Notes under the pieces: generated by a model
What the model was told of the DNA's origin: nothing
What the model saw: the letters and a program-made list of their open reading frames with translations, nothing else
The model's database searches: none
Program-made: the position numbers and the translations under genes
Shown: positions 1-7,106 of the stretch, in pieces
Position numbering within the stretch: the first letter of the stretch is position 1
How the letters are laid out: every line of letters starts with the position of its first letter
DNA from: Chitinophagaceae bacterium UBA2793
GTDB lineage: Bacteria > Bacteroidota > Bacteroidia > Chitinophagales > Chitinophagaceae
Direction of reading: 5' to 3'
NCBI GenBank assembly: GCA_002352045.1
Contig: DEHT01000025.1
Location: 1-11,874, forward strand
DNA length: 11,874 nt

Positions 1-132
1 TACTCAAGTTTAAAACCTTCGGGATATTGTTGATTACTTTTTCTTTTCCTCAGGATTCACTCCCGGTTATTCAAGCTAAAGCCCTGCGAACTTGTTCTTC
101 CACCAATTTTACAAGTGGCTATTTAAATTAAT
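1..132 (+). repeat. Left-edge degenerate copies of the 67-bp hairpin unit
   Basis: Bases 1-66 match the unit seen at 535-602 almost throughout: both share TACTCAAGTTTAAAACC, the altered hairpin core CCTTCGG, and the ATTGTTGATTAC stretch. The copy starts at unit position 2, so the array continues off the left edge. From base 67 a second, more diverged copy begins (TTATTCAAGCTAAAGCCCT) in which the hairpin is broken. The text then drifts, and a last recognisable trace of the unit end (TTTCACAAATTTCGCCGGTGG) lies at about 147-167. No coding potential is visible. I read this as the decayed left part of the array whose better copies are at 401-632. Confidence 0.6.
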
Positions 133-172
133 GTGCTAATGGTTTCTTTCACAAATTTCGCCGGTGGCTTTT

Positions 173-266
173 CTCCAAAGCCTGAAAGGCTTTAATTTCA
201 ATAACCCCAGATGCAATCTGGGGAAGCACACAAAAAAGTACATACCAACCCCGGAGGGGTTGAACT
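173..266 (-). repeat. Three-hairpin element, copy A (94 bp)
   Basis: This is a 94-bp block repeated at 729-822 with about 5 differences. It contains three perfect short hairpins with 3-nt loops: 177-193 (AAAGCCT, loop GAA, AGGCTTT), 205-223 (CCCCAGAT, loop GCA, ATCTGGGG) and 246-262 (CAACCCC, loop GGA, GGGGTTG). Read on the minus strand the order is H1 (CAACCCC), a 22-nt spacer, H2 (CCCCAGAT), the 11-nt linker TTATTGAAATT, then H3 (AAAGCCT). The plus-oriented elements at 346-427 and 11540-11624 have the same order. No coding frame fits it. Function is unknown; candidates are a REP/BIME-type repeat or a structured RNA/ssDNA element. Confidence 0.85.
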
Positions 267-345
267 TCTTTACTGCTTAATTTTTTCACCAATACTAACA
301 AAGAACTTTATACCTCGATCCAATCCATTGACGGCTTTTTTTGTT

Positions 346-427
346 CAACCCCTTCGGGGTTGGGGTCAACTTTGTTTTATTCCATCGGTTGCACCGATGG
401 TTACTCAAGTTTAAGCCCTTCAGGCTT
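346..427 (+). repeat. Three-hairpin element, copy C (plus orientation)
   Basis: Three hairpins follow one another. H1 is 346-362 (CAACCCC, loop TTC, GGGGTTG). H2 is 382-400 (CCATCGGT, loop TGC, ACCGATGG, a perfect 8-bp stem). H3 is 413-427 (AAGCC...GGCTT with a C/A mismatch next to the TTC loop). The H1-H2 spacer is 19 nt and the H2-H3 linker is TTACTCAAGTTT (12 nt). Order, spacing and linker match the minus-strand reading of 173-266 and 729-822, although the H2 stem has a different sequence. Its H2-linker-H3 end runs directly into the 67-bp tandem units, which appear to derive from it. Confidence 0.75.
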
Positions 428-632
428 TAGTTGAATACTTTTCTCTTTTCACAAGATACACCGGTGGTTACTCAAGTTTAAGCCCTTCGGGCTATTGTTG
501 ATTACTTTTTCCTTTTCACAAGTTACACCGGTGGTTACTCAAGTTTAAAACCTTCGGGATATTGTTGATTACTTTTTTCTTTTCATCAGGATTCTCCGAT
601 GGTTACTCTAGTTTAAGCCCTTCGGGCTTGTT
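401..632 (+). repeat. Tandem array of a 67-bp hairpin unit
   Basis: Head-to-tail copies lie at 401-467, 468-534, 535-602 (68 bp) and a partial copy from 603 to about 632. Each begins TTACTCAAGTTT (603: TTACTCTAGTTT). Next comes an AAGCCC-TTC-GGGCTT type hairpin (481-493 perfect 5-bp stem; 615-629 perfect 6-bp stem; 413-427 one mismatch; degenerate in 535-602), then a T-rich stretch, and the unit ends in ACCGGTGG or CCGATGG. That end is the 3' arm of the H2 hairpin of the element at 346-427 with its 5' arm missing. The array looks like repeated duplication of the H2-H3 end of that element. There are no unique spacers, so it is not a CRISPR array. Confidence 0.8.
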
Positions 633-728
633 TGTATCTCACTCATTAATTTTTTAATCGAACGATTACACAAAAATGAAAGTTTATAAGTTTCATTTCC
701 TATCATGTGTATTTCTCAAATAAGTTCA

Positions 729-822
729 CTCCAAAGCCTGAAAGGCTTTAATTTCAATAACCTCAGATGCAATCTGGGGAAGCTCCCAAACAAGTACAAA
801 CCAACCCCGGAGGGGTTGAACT
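729..822 (-). repeat. Three-hairpin element, copy B (94 bp)
   Basis: Near-identical second copy of the block at 173-266, in the same orientation and 556 bp away. The hairpins are 733-749 (AAAGCCT, GAA, AGGCTTT), 761-779 (CCTCAGAT, GCA, ATCTGGGG; one C-to-T change turns a C-G pair into a T-G wobble) and 802-818 (CAACCCC, GGA, GGGGTTG). It begins only 27 bp past the sialidase stop codon, so it will be the first structure in the 3' untranslated region of the six-gene transcript. There it could protect the RNA end or slow polymerase. No T-run follows any of its hairpins on the minus strand, so a standard intrinsic terminator is not supported. Confidence 0.85.
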
Positions 823-848
823 ACTCTTGAAATAATTTCAAAATGTTA

Positions 849-2051
849 TCATTTCCACTTCACTGTTGTAAACACAATCTGCGAATAATTATCTTTTTCA
901 AATAACACACCGATTGTTTTTTTTCCGGTCTTTACAATATCAGAATATGCTGCTGCATCACCCTTATCCGGATTATTATAAATTACAAAATTTTTCTTCC
1001 ATGTTTTGCCATCATCAAAACTTATCCGAAGTGTAAGGTTATTTCTTTTCTTTTCATCGGCAGCGTTGCAAAAAGCAAGAATATTTTTTCTTTTCTTTTT
1101 ACCAATGGTAAGCAAACTTCCCTGGCAAACAGGGTCGGGTAAATTTTTGTCAAAATAAGTGGTGTCCCATGTTTGGCCGCCATTACGGCTGATGCCGATA
1201 ATCCTTGATTTTATATGGCCTCTTTGATTGCGGCTGTTAAACATTAATCTGCCACCGCTTATTTCTGCAGCAATTGATTCGTTACTACCCAAAACATTCA
1301 GGCTTGCACCAAGCTTAAATGTTTTGCCATGGTCGTCGGTATAAAATCCATGTGCATCATAATCTGTTGCATCATTTTTAGGCCCTCCTGCAGAGTGATT
1401 TGCGGCTACATAAATTCTTCCTTTATATTTTCCGGTTTGAAACTGCATGGCATGGCCCGGAGTGTTGGCGTAGGTTCGCCAGTCTTCTTTAAAATTATAA
1501 GCAGGATTTGCCTGTGGATAATTAGGAAGATGCACTTGCAATGTTATATCCACCGGTTGGCTCCATGTTGCCCCGCCATCTGTAGAAGTTTTAAACCAAA
1601 CCTGTTTGTAACCTTTTCCTTTTCTCACTTCACCTTCATGATTGTTGCCGGTGTTGTAAAAAAGAAAGATGCGGCCTTGTGGGTACAAAGGGTCAGTAAG
1701 GTCAACAACCGGTGCCGGGTTGCCACATTGCAGTGTATCAAATTCTGCAATAAGTTGCAATGCACCCCATGTTTTTCCTTCATCAGTGCTTCGCTTCATT
1801 ACAATATTTATATCGCCAAAATCGCCTGCGCCATGTACACGGCCTTCAGCAAAAGCAAGTAGTTCGCCATTGGGCAAACCAATGATGGCAGGTATGCGGT
1901 AGCTTTTATGTCCTTCGGTACCGGATGTAAAAACCGGGGTAAACGATTGCTGTGCTACGCAATAATTTGCAACTGTAAAAATGATTGCAAGAGGTAAAAA
2001 AAATTTTCTCACCCAACTAATGTGTTGTAACATACTAATTTTATTTTTCAT
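849..2051 (-). CDS. nanH: Exported exo-alpha-sialidase (neuraminidase, GH33)
   Basis: Hydrolyses terminal alpha-linked sialic acid from glycoconjugates, outside the cytoplasm. The 400-aa protein has an N-terminal signal peptide (hydrophobic about 17-30, likely cleavage after CVA at 33) and a single catalytic beta-propeller with no visible carbohydrate-binding module. Seen: the RIP motif YRIP at 51-54 and five Asp-box-like motifs at 88-95 (STDEGKTW), 156-163, 238-245, 288-295 (Asn replaces Asp) and 344-351. By comparison with known sialidases, Arg52, Arg274 and probably Arg336 form the carboxylate-binding triad, Asp77 is the acid/base, and Tyr369 with Glu258 is the nucleophile pair. Last gene of the operon: its ATG lies inside the upstream permease gene (11-bp overlap), and it ends in tandem stops TGA-TAA. 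Met7 is an alternative start. Complete. Confidence 0.95.
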   Translation of the reverse strand: MKNKISMLQHISWVRKFFLPLAIIFTVANYCVAQQSFTPVFTSGTEGHKSYRIPAIIGLPNGELLAFAEGRVHGAGDFGDINIVMKRSTDEGKTWGALQLIAEFDTLQCGNPAPVVDLTDPLYPQGRIFLFYNTGNNHEGEVRKGKGYKQVWFKTSTDGGATWSQPVDITLQVHLPNYPQANPAYNFKEDWRTYANTPGHAMQFQTGKYKGRIYVAANHSAGGPKNDATDYDAHGFYTDDHGKTFKLGASLNVLGSNESIAAEISGGRLMFNSRNQRGHIKSRIIGISRNGGQTWDTTYFDKNLPDPVCQGSLLTIGKKKRKNILAFCNAADEKKRNNLTLRISFDDGKTWKKNFVIYNNPDKGDAAAYSDIVKTGKKTIGVLFEKDNYSQIVFTTVKWK

Positions 2052-3282
2052 TTATTTCAGTGAAATCATTTGTGGTGGGTTTTAAAAAGTAAAGCTGGAT
2101 TACTAAAGCCAATAATACAATAACACTTAATATGGCAAAACCAAAACCAAAATTTCCATGGTCTTTAAATTTACCCAGTACCTGTGTGATTGCGGCTCCT
2201 GCCAATACGCCTACCATATTCATAAAACCATAAGCAGTGGCTCTTAAATTTTTGGGAACAAACTGGCAAAGAATAGGCATATTATTAGCATCGAACATAC
2301 CAAAACCAATACCAAACAAAACACCTGCACCCACCACGGTTACAATAGTACTGCCATAACCCAGTAGTATAAGAGATGGAATGGTTAAAGACAATCCGAT
2401 AGCACTTGTATATACTCTTCCTTTTACATTTTTTTGAACCCATCTATCCGATAAAGGGCCGCCAATAAATACGGCACCAATAAAAGATGATACTGCCAAT
2501 GTAATAGTTGCCAACGGGCCTGCTTCTTTCATTTCCATATCCAAACTCCCGGCAAATAAAGTAGGGAACCAATTTTTAGTAGCCCATCCCGGAAGGCTTG
2601 GTGCTGCAAAATAAAAAACGATAACCCAAAAAGCCATATTGGAAAAAAGCAATCCCAGCCCTTTTAATAGAGGCATTTTTGTAGTAGTGATATTTTGTGC
2701 AATGGGATCTTCTTTCTTTTCTTTTAAAAAAACGATTAGCACAAGGGCATATACCATTCCTATAATACCAAACCAATGAAAGGCACTGTGCCAACCATAG
2801 TTTGCAGCAACCGTGGCACCAAAGCCACCCAACGCAGAACCTGTGTATAGCCCCGTCATGTGAATGCCTATGGCAAGGGAACGGGTTTTACCGGTATGGT
2901 AATCGGTAATCATAGCAAGGCCTGCCGGTATATACAATGCTTCACTAACACCCATGATACCACGCAAAATCAATAATTGATTATAGTTGGTAGCAACACC
3001 CATTGCATAAGTAACAGCCGACCACACAAACAAACTTCCTACAATTAACCATTTTCGATTGACCCTATCTGCTACTACCCCTGCAACCGGACTCATAAAC
3101 GCATAGATGTATAAAAAAATAGCCATCAAAAACCCAAAGGCTTCAGCAGTGTTTAATTCTGTAATATCGGCCTGCATAGAGTCTTTCATGGTGCTAAGCA
3201 TTTGCCTGTCCATGTAATTTAAAAGAGCTACTACCCAAAGCAGGGCTACCACTATCCAGGGATATTTTTTTGAATTAACCAT
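2041..3282 (-). CDS. nanT: MFS permease, probable sialic acid importer (NanT-like)
   Basis: Inner-membrane secondary transporter of the major facilitator superfamily, 413 aa and about 12 hydrophobic segments, the usual length. Seen: an N-terminal NYMDRQ at 22-27 after the first membrane helix, the MFS loop 2-3 signature GVVADRVNRK at 68-77, RGIMGVSEALYIPA at about 107-120 (typical of the anion:cation symporter branch), and a second-half echo GGPLSDRW at about 264-271. The substrate cannot be read from sequence alone. Its place between the epimerase and the sialidase makes Neu5Ac uptake by proton or sodium symport the best inference. It starts 8 bp after the stop of the kelch gene and overlaps the start of the sialidase gene by 11 bp, so translation of the three genes is probably coupled. 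Confidence 0.88.
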   Translation of the reverse strand: MVNSKKYPWIVVALLWVVALLNYMDRQMLSTMKDSMQADITELNTAEAFGFLMAIFLYIYAFMSPVAGVVADRVNRKWLIVGSLFVWSAVTYAMGVATNYNQLLILRGIMGVSEALYIPAGLAMITDYHTGKTRSLAIGIHMTGLYTGSALGGFGATVAANYGWHSAFHWFGIIGMVYALVLIVFLKEKKEDPIAQNITTTKMPLLKGLGLLFSNMAFWVIVFYFAAPSLPGWATKNWFPTLFAGSLDMEMKEAGPLATITLAVSSFIGAVFIGGPLSDRWVQKNVKGRVYTSAIGLSLTIPSLILLGYGSTIVTVVGAGVLFGIGFGMFDANNMPILCQFVPKNLRATAYGFMNMVGVLAGAAITQVLGKFKDHGNFGFGFAILSVIVLLALVIQLYFLKPTTNDFTEINEK

Positions 3283-3290
3283 TTGAAAAT

Positions 3291-4457
3291 TTATAAACCG
3301 GTTATATTGTTTATGATAAGAATTTTATCGGTTCTCACACCTGCTTTTATTTCACCACTTGTAATGTAATAGTATTTTTTTGCCGATGCTATGGCGGTGG
3401 TAACCGGCATTTCATCGCATGCAAAACCTGCATGACTCCAGGCATCCTTTTGAATATTGTAATGCAAAATTTCTTTGTTAAAGCCGGGATGGTTTTGTTG
3501 CAAAGCATTTTTTTGCTGAATCAATTGCTGCTTTTTAGTTTCATCTTTTTCTATAGCAATAGCAGCAAGCAAGGTTTCTACTTTATGAAAAGTTTCGCCT
3601 TTATCGCCGCCAATATAAAAAAGACCTTTTCCATCAACATTCATTCCCACTCCTGCGGCCACCGGATATGGCATATCTTTTTTTTGAACCCATTGGTTGT
3701 TTGCAATATTGTATTCAAATACCGAAGCATAAATATCACTGATGCCGGTGCTATTTCTTTTTCGCCCGGCGAGCAAATACAACTTTGCTTCTTTACCAGC
3801 ACCATTGCCCAACATAACGGCATGTGATACCTGCTTTGGCAAAGCTGCTAACTCTACCCATCCATTTTTTAGATTCTTCAAATCTAAAGCAAACAGTTTG
3901 TCGGAAACGGCATTGACGGTTTCGCCACCTGCGGCATAAACAATATTATTGACTTTTGTAGCCGAAAGATTGGTTAAGGGTATGGGTAGTTCGGGATAAT
4001 CGACAAACTCCATTTCATTATCATTATTAGTGATACGCATCAGGAATACTTTTTTTGATATTCCATTTTCATTATCACCCCCAATACAAAGTACTCCATT
4101 ATCTGTTTGAACACTTGCCCCATAGGCTAAATTTTCTTTGAGAACAGATGATGTAGTTTCCCAAACGGGTTCTCCTTTTTTGCCAATACTAAAAACATAA
4201 ATTTGATTCCAATAAGTTTTTTTACCACCTTCCCAGGGTAAGCCACCCGGAAAATTAGCGCCTCCGGCAATAATAATTTTGTTGTTGGTATTTCCTGTAA
4301 ATACACCTGCCAGTCCGGGTTGGGAACCCAATACCTTATTTACTGGTAAGCTTGCCGATTTAGTAAAGCAAACATTTATATTTTTTTGTGCTGATATAGG
4401 ACTTATGGTAAACAAGCCGAAAATTAAAAAGGTGAGCAAAAAAAATTTATTCATCAT
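3291..4457 (-). CDS. nanM: Exported kelch-type N-acetylneuraminate epimerase (mutarotase)
   Basis: Interconverts the alpha and beta anomers of Neu5Ac; sialidase releases the alpha form while the beta form dominates at equilibrium. The 388-aa protein has a signal peptide (hydrophobic 5-20, cleavage near ISAQ at 21-24), so it should be periplasmic, as E. coli NanM is. Kelch blades show as AGGANFP (64-70) followed by PWEGGKK, IGGDNENG (about 125-132), AAGGE (175-179), LAGRKRN (about 219-225), IGGDKGE (282-288) and the closing SGEIKAGVRT (367-376). This pattern is characteristic of the cyclically permuted mutarotase family. An unusual Shine-Dalgarno-like GGGAG lies 5 nt before the first of two adjacent ATG codons, and I chose that one. 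It lies 22 bp after the lyase stop and 8 bp before the permease. Confidence 0.92.
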   Translation of the reverse strand: MMNKFFLLTFLIFGLFTISPISAQKNINVCFTKSASLPVNKVLGSQPGLAGVFTGNTNNKIIIAGGANFPGGLPWEGGKKTYWNQIYVFSIGKKGEPVWETTSSVLKENLAYGASVQTDNGVLCIGGDNENGISKKVFLMRITNNDNEMEFVDYPELPIPLTNLSATKVNNIVYAAGGETVNAVSDKLFALDLKNLKNGWVELAALPKQVSHAVMLGNGAGKEAKLYLLAGRKRNSTGISDIYASVFEYNIANNQWVQKKDMPYPVAAGVGMNVDGKGLFYIGGDKGETFHKVETLLAAIAIEKDETKKQQLIQQKNALQQNHPGFNKEILHYNIQKDAWSHAGFACDEMPVTTAIASAKKYYYITSGEIKAGVRTDKILIINNITGL

Positions 4458-4479
4458 GATTACTCCCGTAAAGGGGTAT

Positions 4480-5412
4480 TTATTTTACAGGCAATTGAGA
4501 TTTAAAGTTATCGAATCCCAGAGCTTGAACATCTTTTTTAAATAATTCAAAATCGCTATCGCTCATATTCTTCACCGGTAATCTAAACTTACCACAATCG
4601 AGCCCTAAAACTTTCATGTATGCTTTACCGGTAGCAATGCCACCGTATTTGCCCAGCAGGCGAATCATGTCAATAGAAAGTTGTTGAAGCTGTGCCGCTT
4701 CTTTTAAATTGCCCTTTTCAAAAGCGGCTATCAAATTATTATACAGTGGTGCTGAATAGTTAAAAGTACTACCCACCGATCCTTTTGCTCCAATAGACAA
4801 AGCGGGCAACATATTTTCATCTCTACCCCAAAGCATATCGTACTTTCCATTTTGAAAATGCAGGCAGCTAAGAAAATCCATAAAATCTTCGTGGGTATAT
4901 TTTATTCCGGCAAAGTTTGAAATTTTTCCATCTACGGCTTTTAATAAATCGTACATGGCAAAGCCCACGCCGGTTAAAACGGGAATATGATAATAATAAA
5001 ATGGCATATCGGGAACTACCGAAGCCACCTGGCTGCAACAATCTGCCAGCATATCTACATTGGCCGGTTTAAAGTAAAAAGGTGCGGTAAATGAAATAGC
5101 ATCGAGGCCAATTTCTTTTGCATGTAAGGCCAATTGTTTGCAGTCGGTAATACTGGTACCACCCAAAAACATCATCACCGTAAAATCAGTATCGTTTTTT
5201 GCAACGGCCGCCCAAGCTTCGGCAACCTGCATTTTTTCATTGGTAGTCATAGAAACGCCTTCGCCGGTAGAGCCACAAATGAAAGCACCATTTACTGCAT
5301 TTTGCTTTAGCATTTGATAATAGGCCGGAATCAACGAAAGATTCAACGAACCATCATCGTGCATAGGTGTAAACGGAGCAGCTATCAAGCCTTTTAAATG
5401 AACATTTTTCAT
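4480..5412 (-). CDS. nanA: N-acetylneuraminate lyase (sialic acid aldolase)
   Basis: Cytoplasmic Schiff-base aldolase that cleaves Neu5Ac to N-acetylmannosamine and pyruvate, the committing step of catabolism. At 310 aa it has the usual length of the DHDPS/NAL TIM-barrel family. Seen: the carboxylate-binding GSTGEG at 47-52; the catalytic tyrosine in YYYHIP (139-144, Tyr141 by alignment with E. coli Tyr137 in YNIP); and the Schiff-base lysine Lys171 in GIKYT. YYYHIPVLTGVG and APFYFKP resemble the vertebrate NPL-like branch more than E. coli NanA. The sialidase and epimerase neighbours favour Neu5Ac lyase over dihydrodipicolinate synthase. It begins 103 bp after susD, beyond a stem-loop, with no clear Shine-Dalgarno sequence. 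Confidence 0.95.
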   Translation of the reverse strand: MKNVHLKGLIAAPFTPMHDDGSLNLSLIPAYYQMLKQNAVNGAFICGSTGEGVSMTTNEKMQVAEAWAAVAKNDTDFTVMMFLGGTSITDCKQLALHAKEIGLDAISFTAPFYFKPANVDMLADCCSQVASVVPDMPFYYYHIPVLTGVGFAMYDLLKAVDGKISNFAGIKYTHEDFMDFLSCLHFQNGKYDMLWGRDENMLPALSIGAKGSVGSTFNYSAPLYNNLIAAFEKGNLKEAAQLQQLSIDMIRLLGKYGGIATGKAYMKVLGLDCGKFRLPVKNMSDSDFELFKKDVQALGFDNFKSQLPVK

Positions 5413-5459
5413 AGTTAAAAGTATTAATAATTTAAAATCAAAAAATAAGATTGTAAAAT

Positions 5460-5487
5460 AACCGGAGACCTTTTACGGCCCCCGGTT
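5460..5487 (-). promoter_or_regulatory. Intercistronic stem-loop between susD and nanA
   Basis: On the minus-strand RNA the arms AACCGGGGGCC and GGTCTCCGGTT form 11 consecutive pairs including two G-U pairs, around the 6-nt loop GUAAAA. AUUUUAC follows, then, further on, a U-rich stretch. It lies in the only long gap of the operon, 28 bp after the SusD stop. Such a structure can protect the 3' end of the susCD message or act as a leaky terminator, so that the outer-membrane pair is made in excess over the intracellular enzymes. The role is inferred; the pairing is seen directly. Confidence 0.65.
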
Positions 5488-5515
5488 TGCTTATGCTTGC
5501 TTATGAGAAAAACTG

Positions 5516-7084
5516 TTATGGTTTTGCAGTTGGATAACCCGGAGTTTGATTTACTAACGGATCATTGGTCCAAATTGCTGCTTCTATTGGCCACAAAATT
5601 TTAAAGGCTTGAGTACTTTCATTTAAAACACCATAAGGATGATTGGGACTGATAAAAACCAAGGGTTTGTTGCCATATTTCATTCTTCTTAAATCGTACC
5701 AGCGTTCGCCTTCGTAAACAAACTCTTTACTTCTTTCTGCAAAGATGGCCAATTCGTTTGCATCCTGAGTGCCATTAACAAAAGGAGTTGGATCATTTGC
5801 TGCGCCACCAAAAGCTCTGTCACGGATGGCATTAATGTACATGGTAGGATCGCCACCTTCTGCATTTACAATTTCTGCCAGCATTAATTGCCTGTCTGCT
5901 TCACGATATAGTGTCCAGTCGTCGGAAAAATATCTTTTACCTGCATCAATAGTGCCAGGGAATTTAACCAACGCTGTATTCCTAATGGTAACAGTTACAT
6001 TAGGTGGGGTGCCGGTTGTTTTATAATAATCGTAAAAAGTTGCATTTCTTCTTCTATCTGCTAATTGGTAAGACTGAAATAACTCGAATGTATATCCATA
6101 GCGTTGGATAATTTGCATTGAGTTGGTATTAGCAATTACCAATGGATCAACTAATGTAGGAGCAACAGTAGTAGAATCTTTTACATGCAGGTTATCGAAG
6201 TTGAATGTTGAATATAAGTAAGTAGCATAGTTGCTCATTTCAGCTTCGCCTACCCTGTATCGAATAGCCATTATAATTTCACTGTTGTTTTTATTTCCAT
6301 AACTGAAAGCATCTGCAAAATTGGGCCTTAAGGTAGCCCCTGTGGCAGCATTCAAAGCAGTTTTTGCAACTGCAAGATCTGCGGTGGTGCCATACACTTT
6401 AGCCGACCACAAATAAACTTCTCCCTTCAACATTTGTGCTGCCATTGGGTTCCATGCACTTTTATCGGCTGGAGTAGCAGCTGTTCCAAACAGCTCAACT
6501 GCTTTATCGGCATTTGCTTTTACCACTGCTAATACTTCTGCCTCTGTTGACCTTGCTTTACGTAATGTAACAGCATCTATATTTCCTCTTAAAACTTCTG
6601 GTTCTAATACTATTGGTACACCACCATAGGTACGTAGTAAATGGAAATAGTAAAAACCTCTCATTGCATAAGCCTGAGCCAGTAAATAACTTTTTTTATC
6701 GGCCGGTAAAAAAGTCATTGGTTCTACCTTGCTAATAAAAAGATTGAGTTGCAATATTGGCGCATAAAAACCTGCCCAGTTACCAACCCCTGCGGATGTT
6801 TCTAAAATGGCCTGGTTAATAATGGTTAGCTCGTTCAATGATGTGTTTTGACGATCAATATTACTATACCCTCCGCCACGCATTTCGCCTAATCGTACAA
6901 ACATAAACTGGTTGTTGCGAAACTGATTGTGTAACCCAACCATATAATTGGTTACCTGGGCTTCATTTTGCCAAAAATTGCCATCGCCATAATAATCTTC
7001 CGGGGCAAGCTCCAGCGTTTTGGTGCATGAGGAAATAGTAATGATTAGTATTACCACATACAATATATTTTTAAATTTTTTCAT
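5516..7084 (-). CDS. SusD/RagB-family outer-membrane lipoprotein (sialic acid uptake)
   Basis: Surface glycan-binding lid of a SusC/SusD transporter. With the ATG at 7084 it is 522 aa, typical for the family. The signal peptide ends in the lipobox ISSC, Cys20 being the lipidated residue. Family features: RGFYYFHLLRTYGGVP at 142-157 (TPR-like core), the ERSKEF...GERWYDLRR block at about 450-467, KILWPI near 495-500 and NQTPGY near the C-terminus. The frame can be extended to a TTG at 7096, but the ATG gives a standard 20-residue lipoprotein signal, so I chose it. It follows susC by 22 bp. Because it is paired with a sialidase and lyase, the ligand is presumably sialic acid or a sialylated glycan, the role of NanU in Tannerella forsythia. 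Confidence 0.93.
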   Translation of the reverse strand: MKKFKNILYVVILIITISSCTKTLELAPEDYYGDGNFWQNEAQVTNYMVGLHNQFRNNQFMFVRLGEMRGGGYSNIDRQNTSLNELTIINQAILETSAGVGNWAGFYAPILQLNLFISKVEPMTFLPADKKSYLLAQAYAMRGFYYFHLLRTYGGVPIVLEPEVLRGNIDAVTLRKARSTEAEVLAVVKANADKAVELFGTAATPADKSAWNPMAAQMLKGEVYLWSAKVYGTTADLAVAKTALNAATGATLRPNFADAFSYGNKNNSEIIMAIRYRVGEAEMSNYATYLYSTFNFDNLHVKDSTTVAPTLVDPLVIANTNSMQIIQRYGYTFELFQSYQLADRRRNATFYDYYKTTGTPPNVTVTIRNTALVKFPGTIDAGKRYFSDDWTLYREADRQLMLAEIVNAEGGDPTMYINAIRDRAFGGAANDPTPFVNGTQDANELAIFAERSKEFVYEGERWYDLRRMKYGNKPLVFISPNHPYGVLNESTQAFKILWPIEAAIWTNDPLVNQTPGYPTAKP

Positions 7085-7106
7085 GATCTTTTTCAATTAT
7101 TATTAA

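Noticed and set aside
211..414. 67-codon open frame on the plus strand
   Set aside because: It lies entirely within hairpin repeats (copies A and C and the spacer between them), has a low-complexity translation, and the frame is not kept in the second copy of the 94-bp block.
1..640. Possible CRISPR array
   Set aside because: The 67-bp units are head-to-tail repeats over their whole length without unique spacers, and no cas gene is present.
729..822. Intrinsic terminator of the sialidase operon
   Set aside because: The hairpins are in the right place, but none is followed by a T-run on the minus strand; a transcript-end role remains possible but is not shown.
3432..3827. Plus-strand open frame inside the kelch gene
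   Set aside because: It is a shadow of the strongly supported nanM coding frame, with no domain of its own.
5487..5504. Short direct repeat TGCTTATG twice between susD and nanA
   Set aside because: Two 8-9 nt copies in AT-rich sequence are easily expected by chance and have no symmetry or position supporting an operator.
7085..7096. TTG at 7096 as the SusD start
   Set aside because: The ATG at 7084 gives a standard 20-residue lipoprotein signal ending in ISSC; the TTG adds only a repeat of the basic N-terminus.
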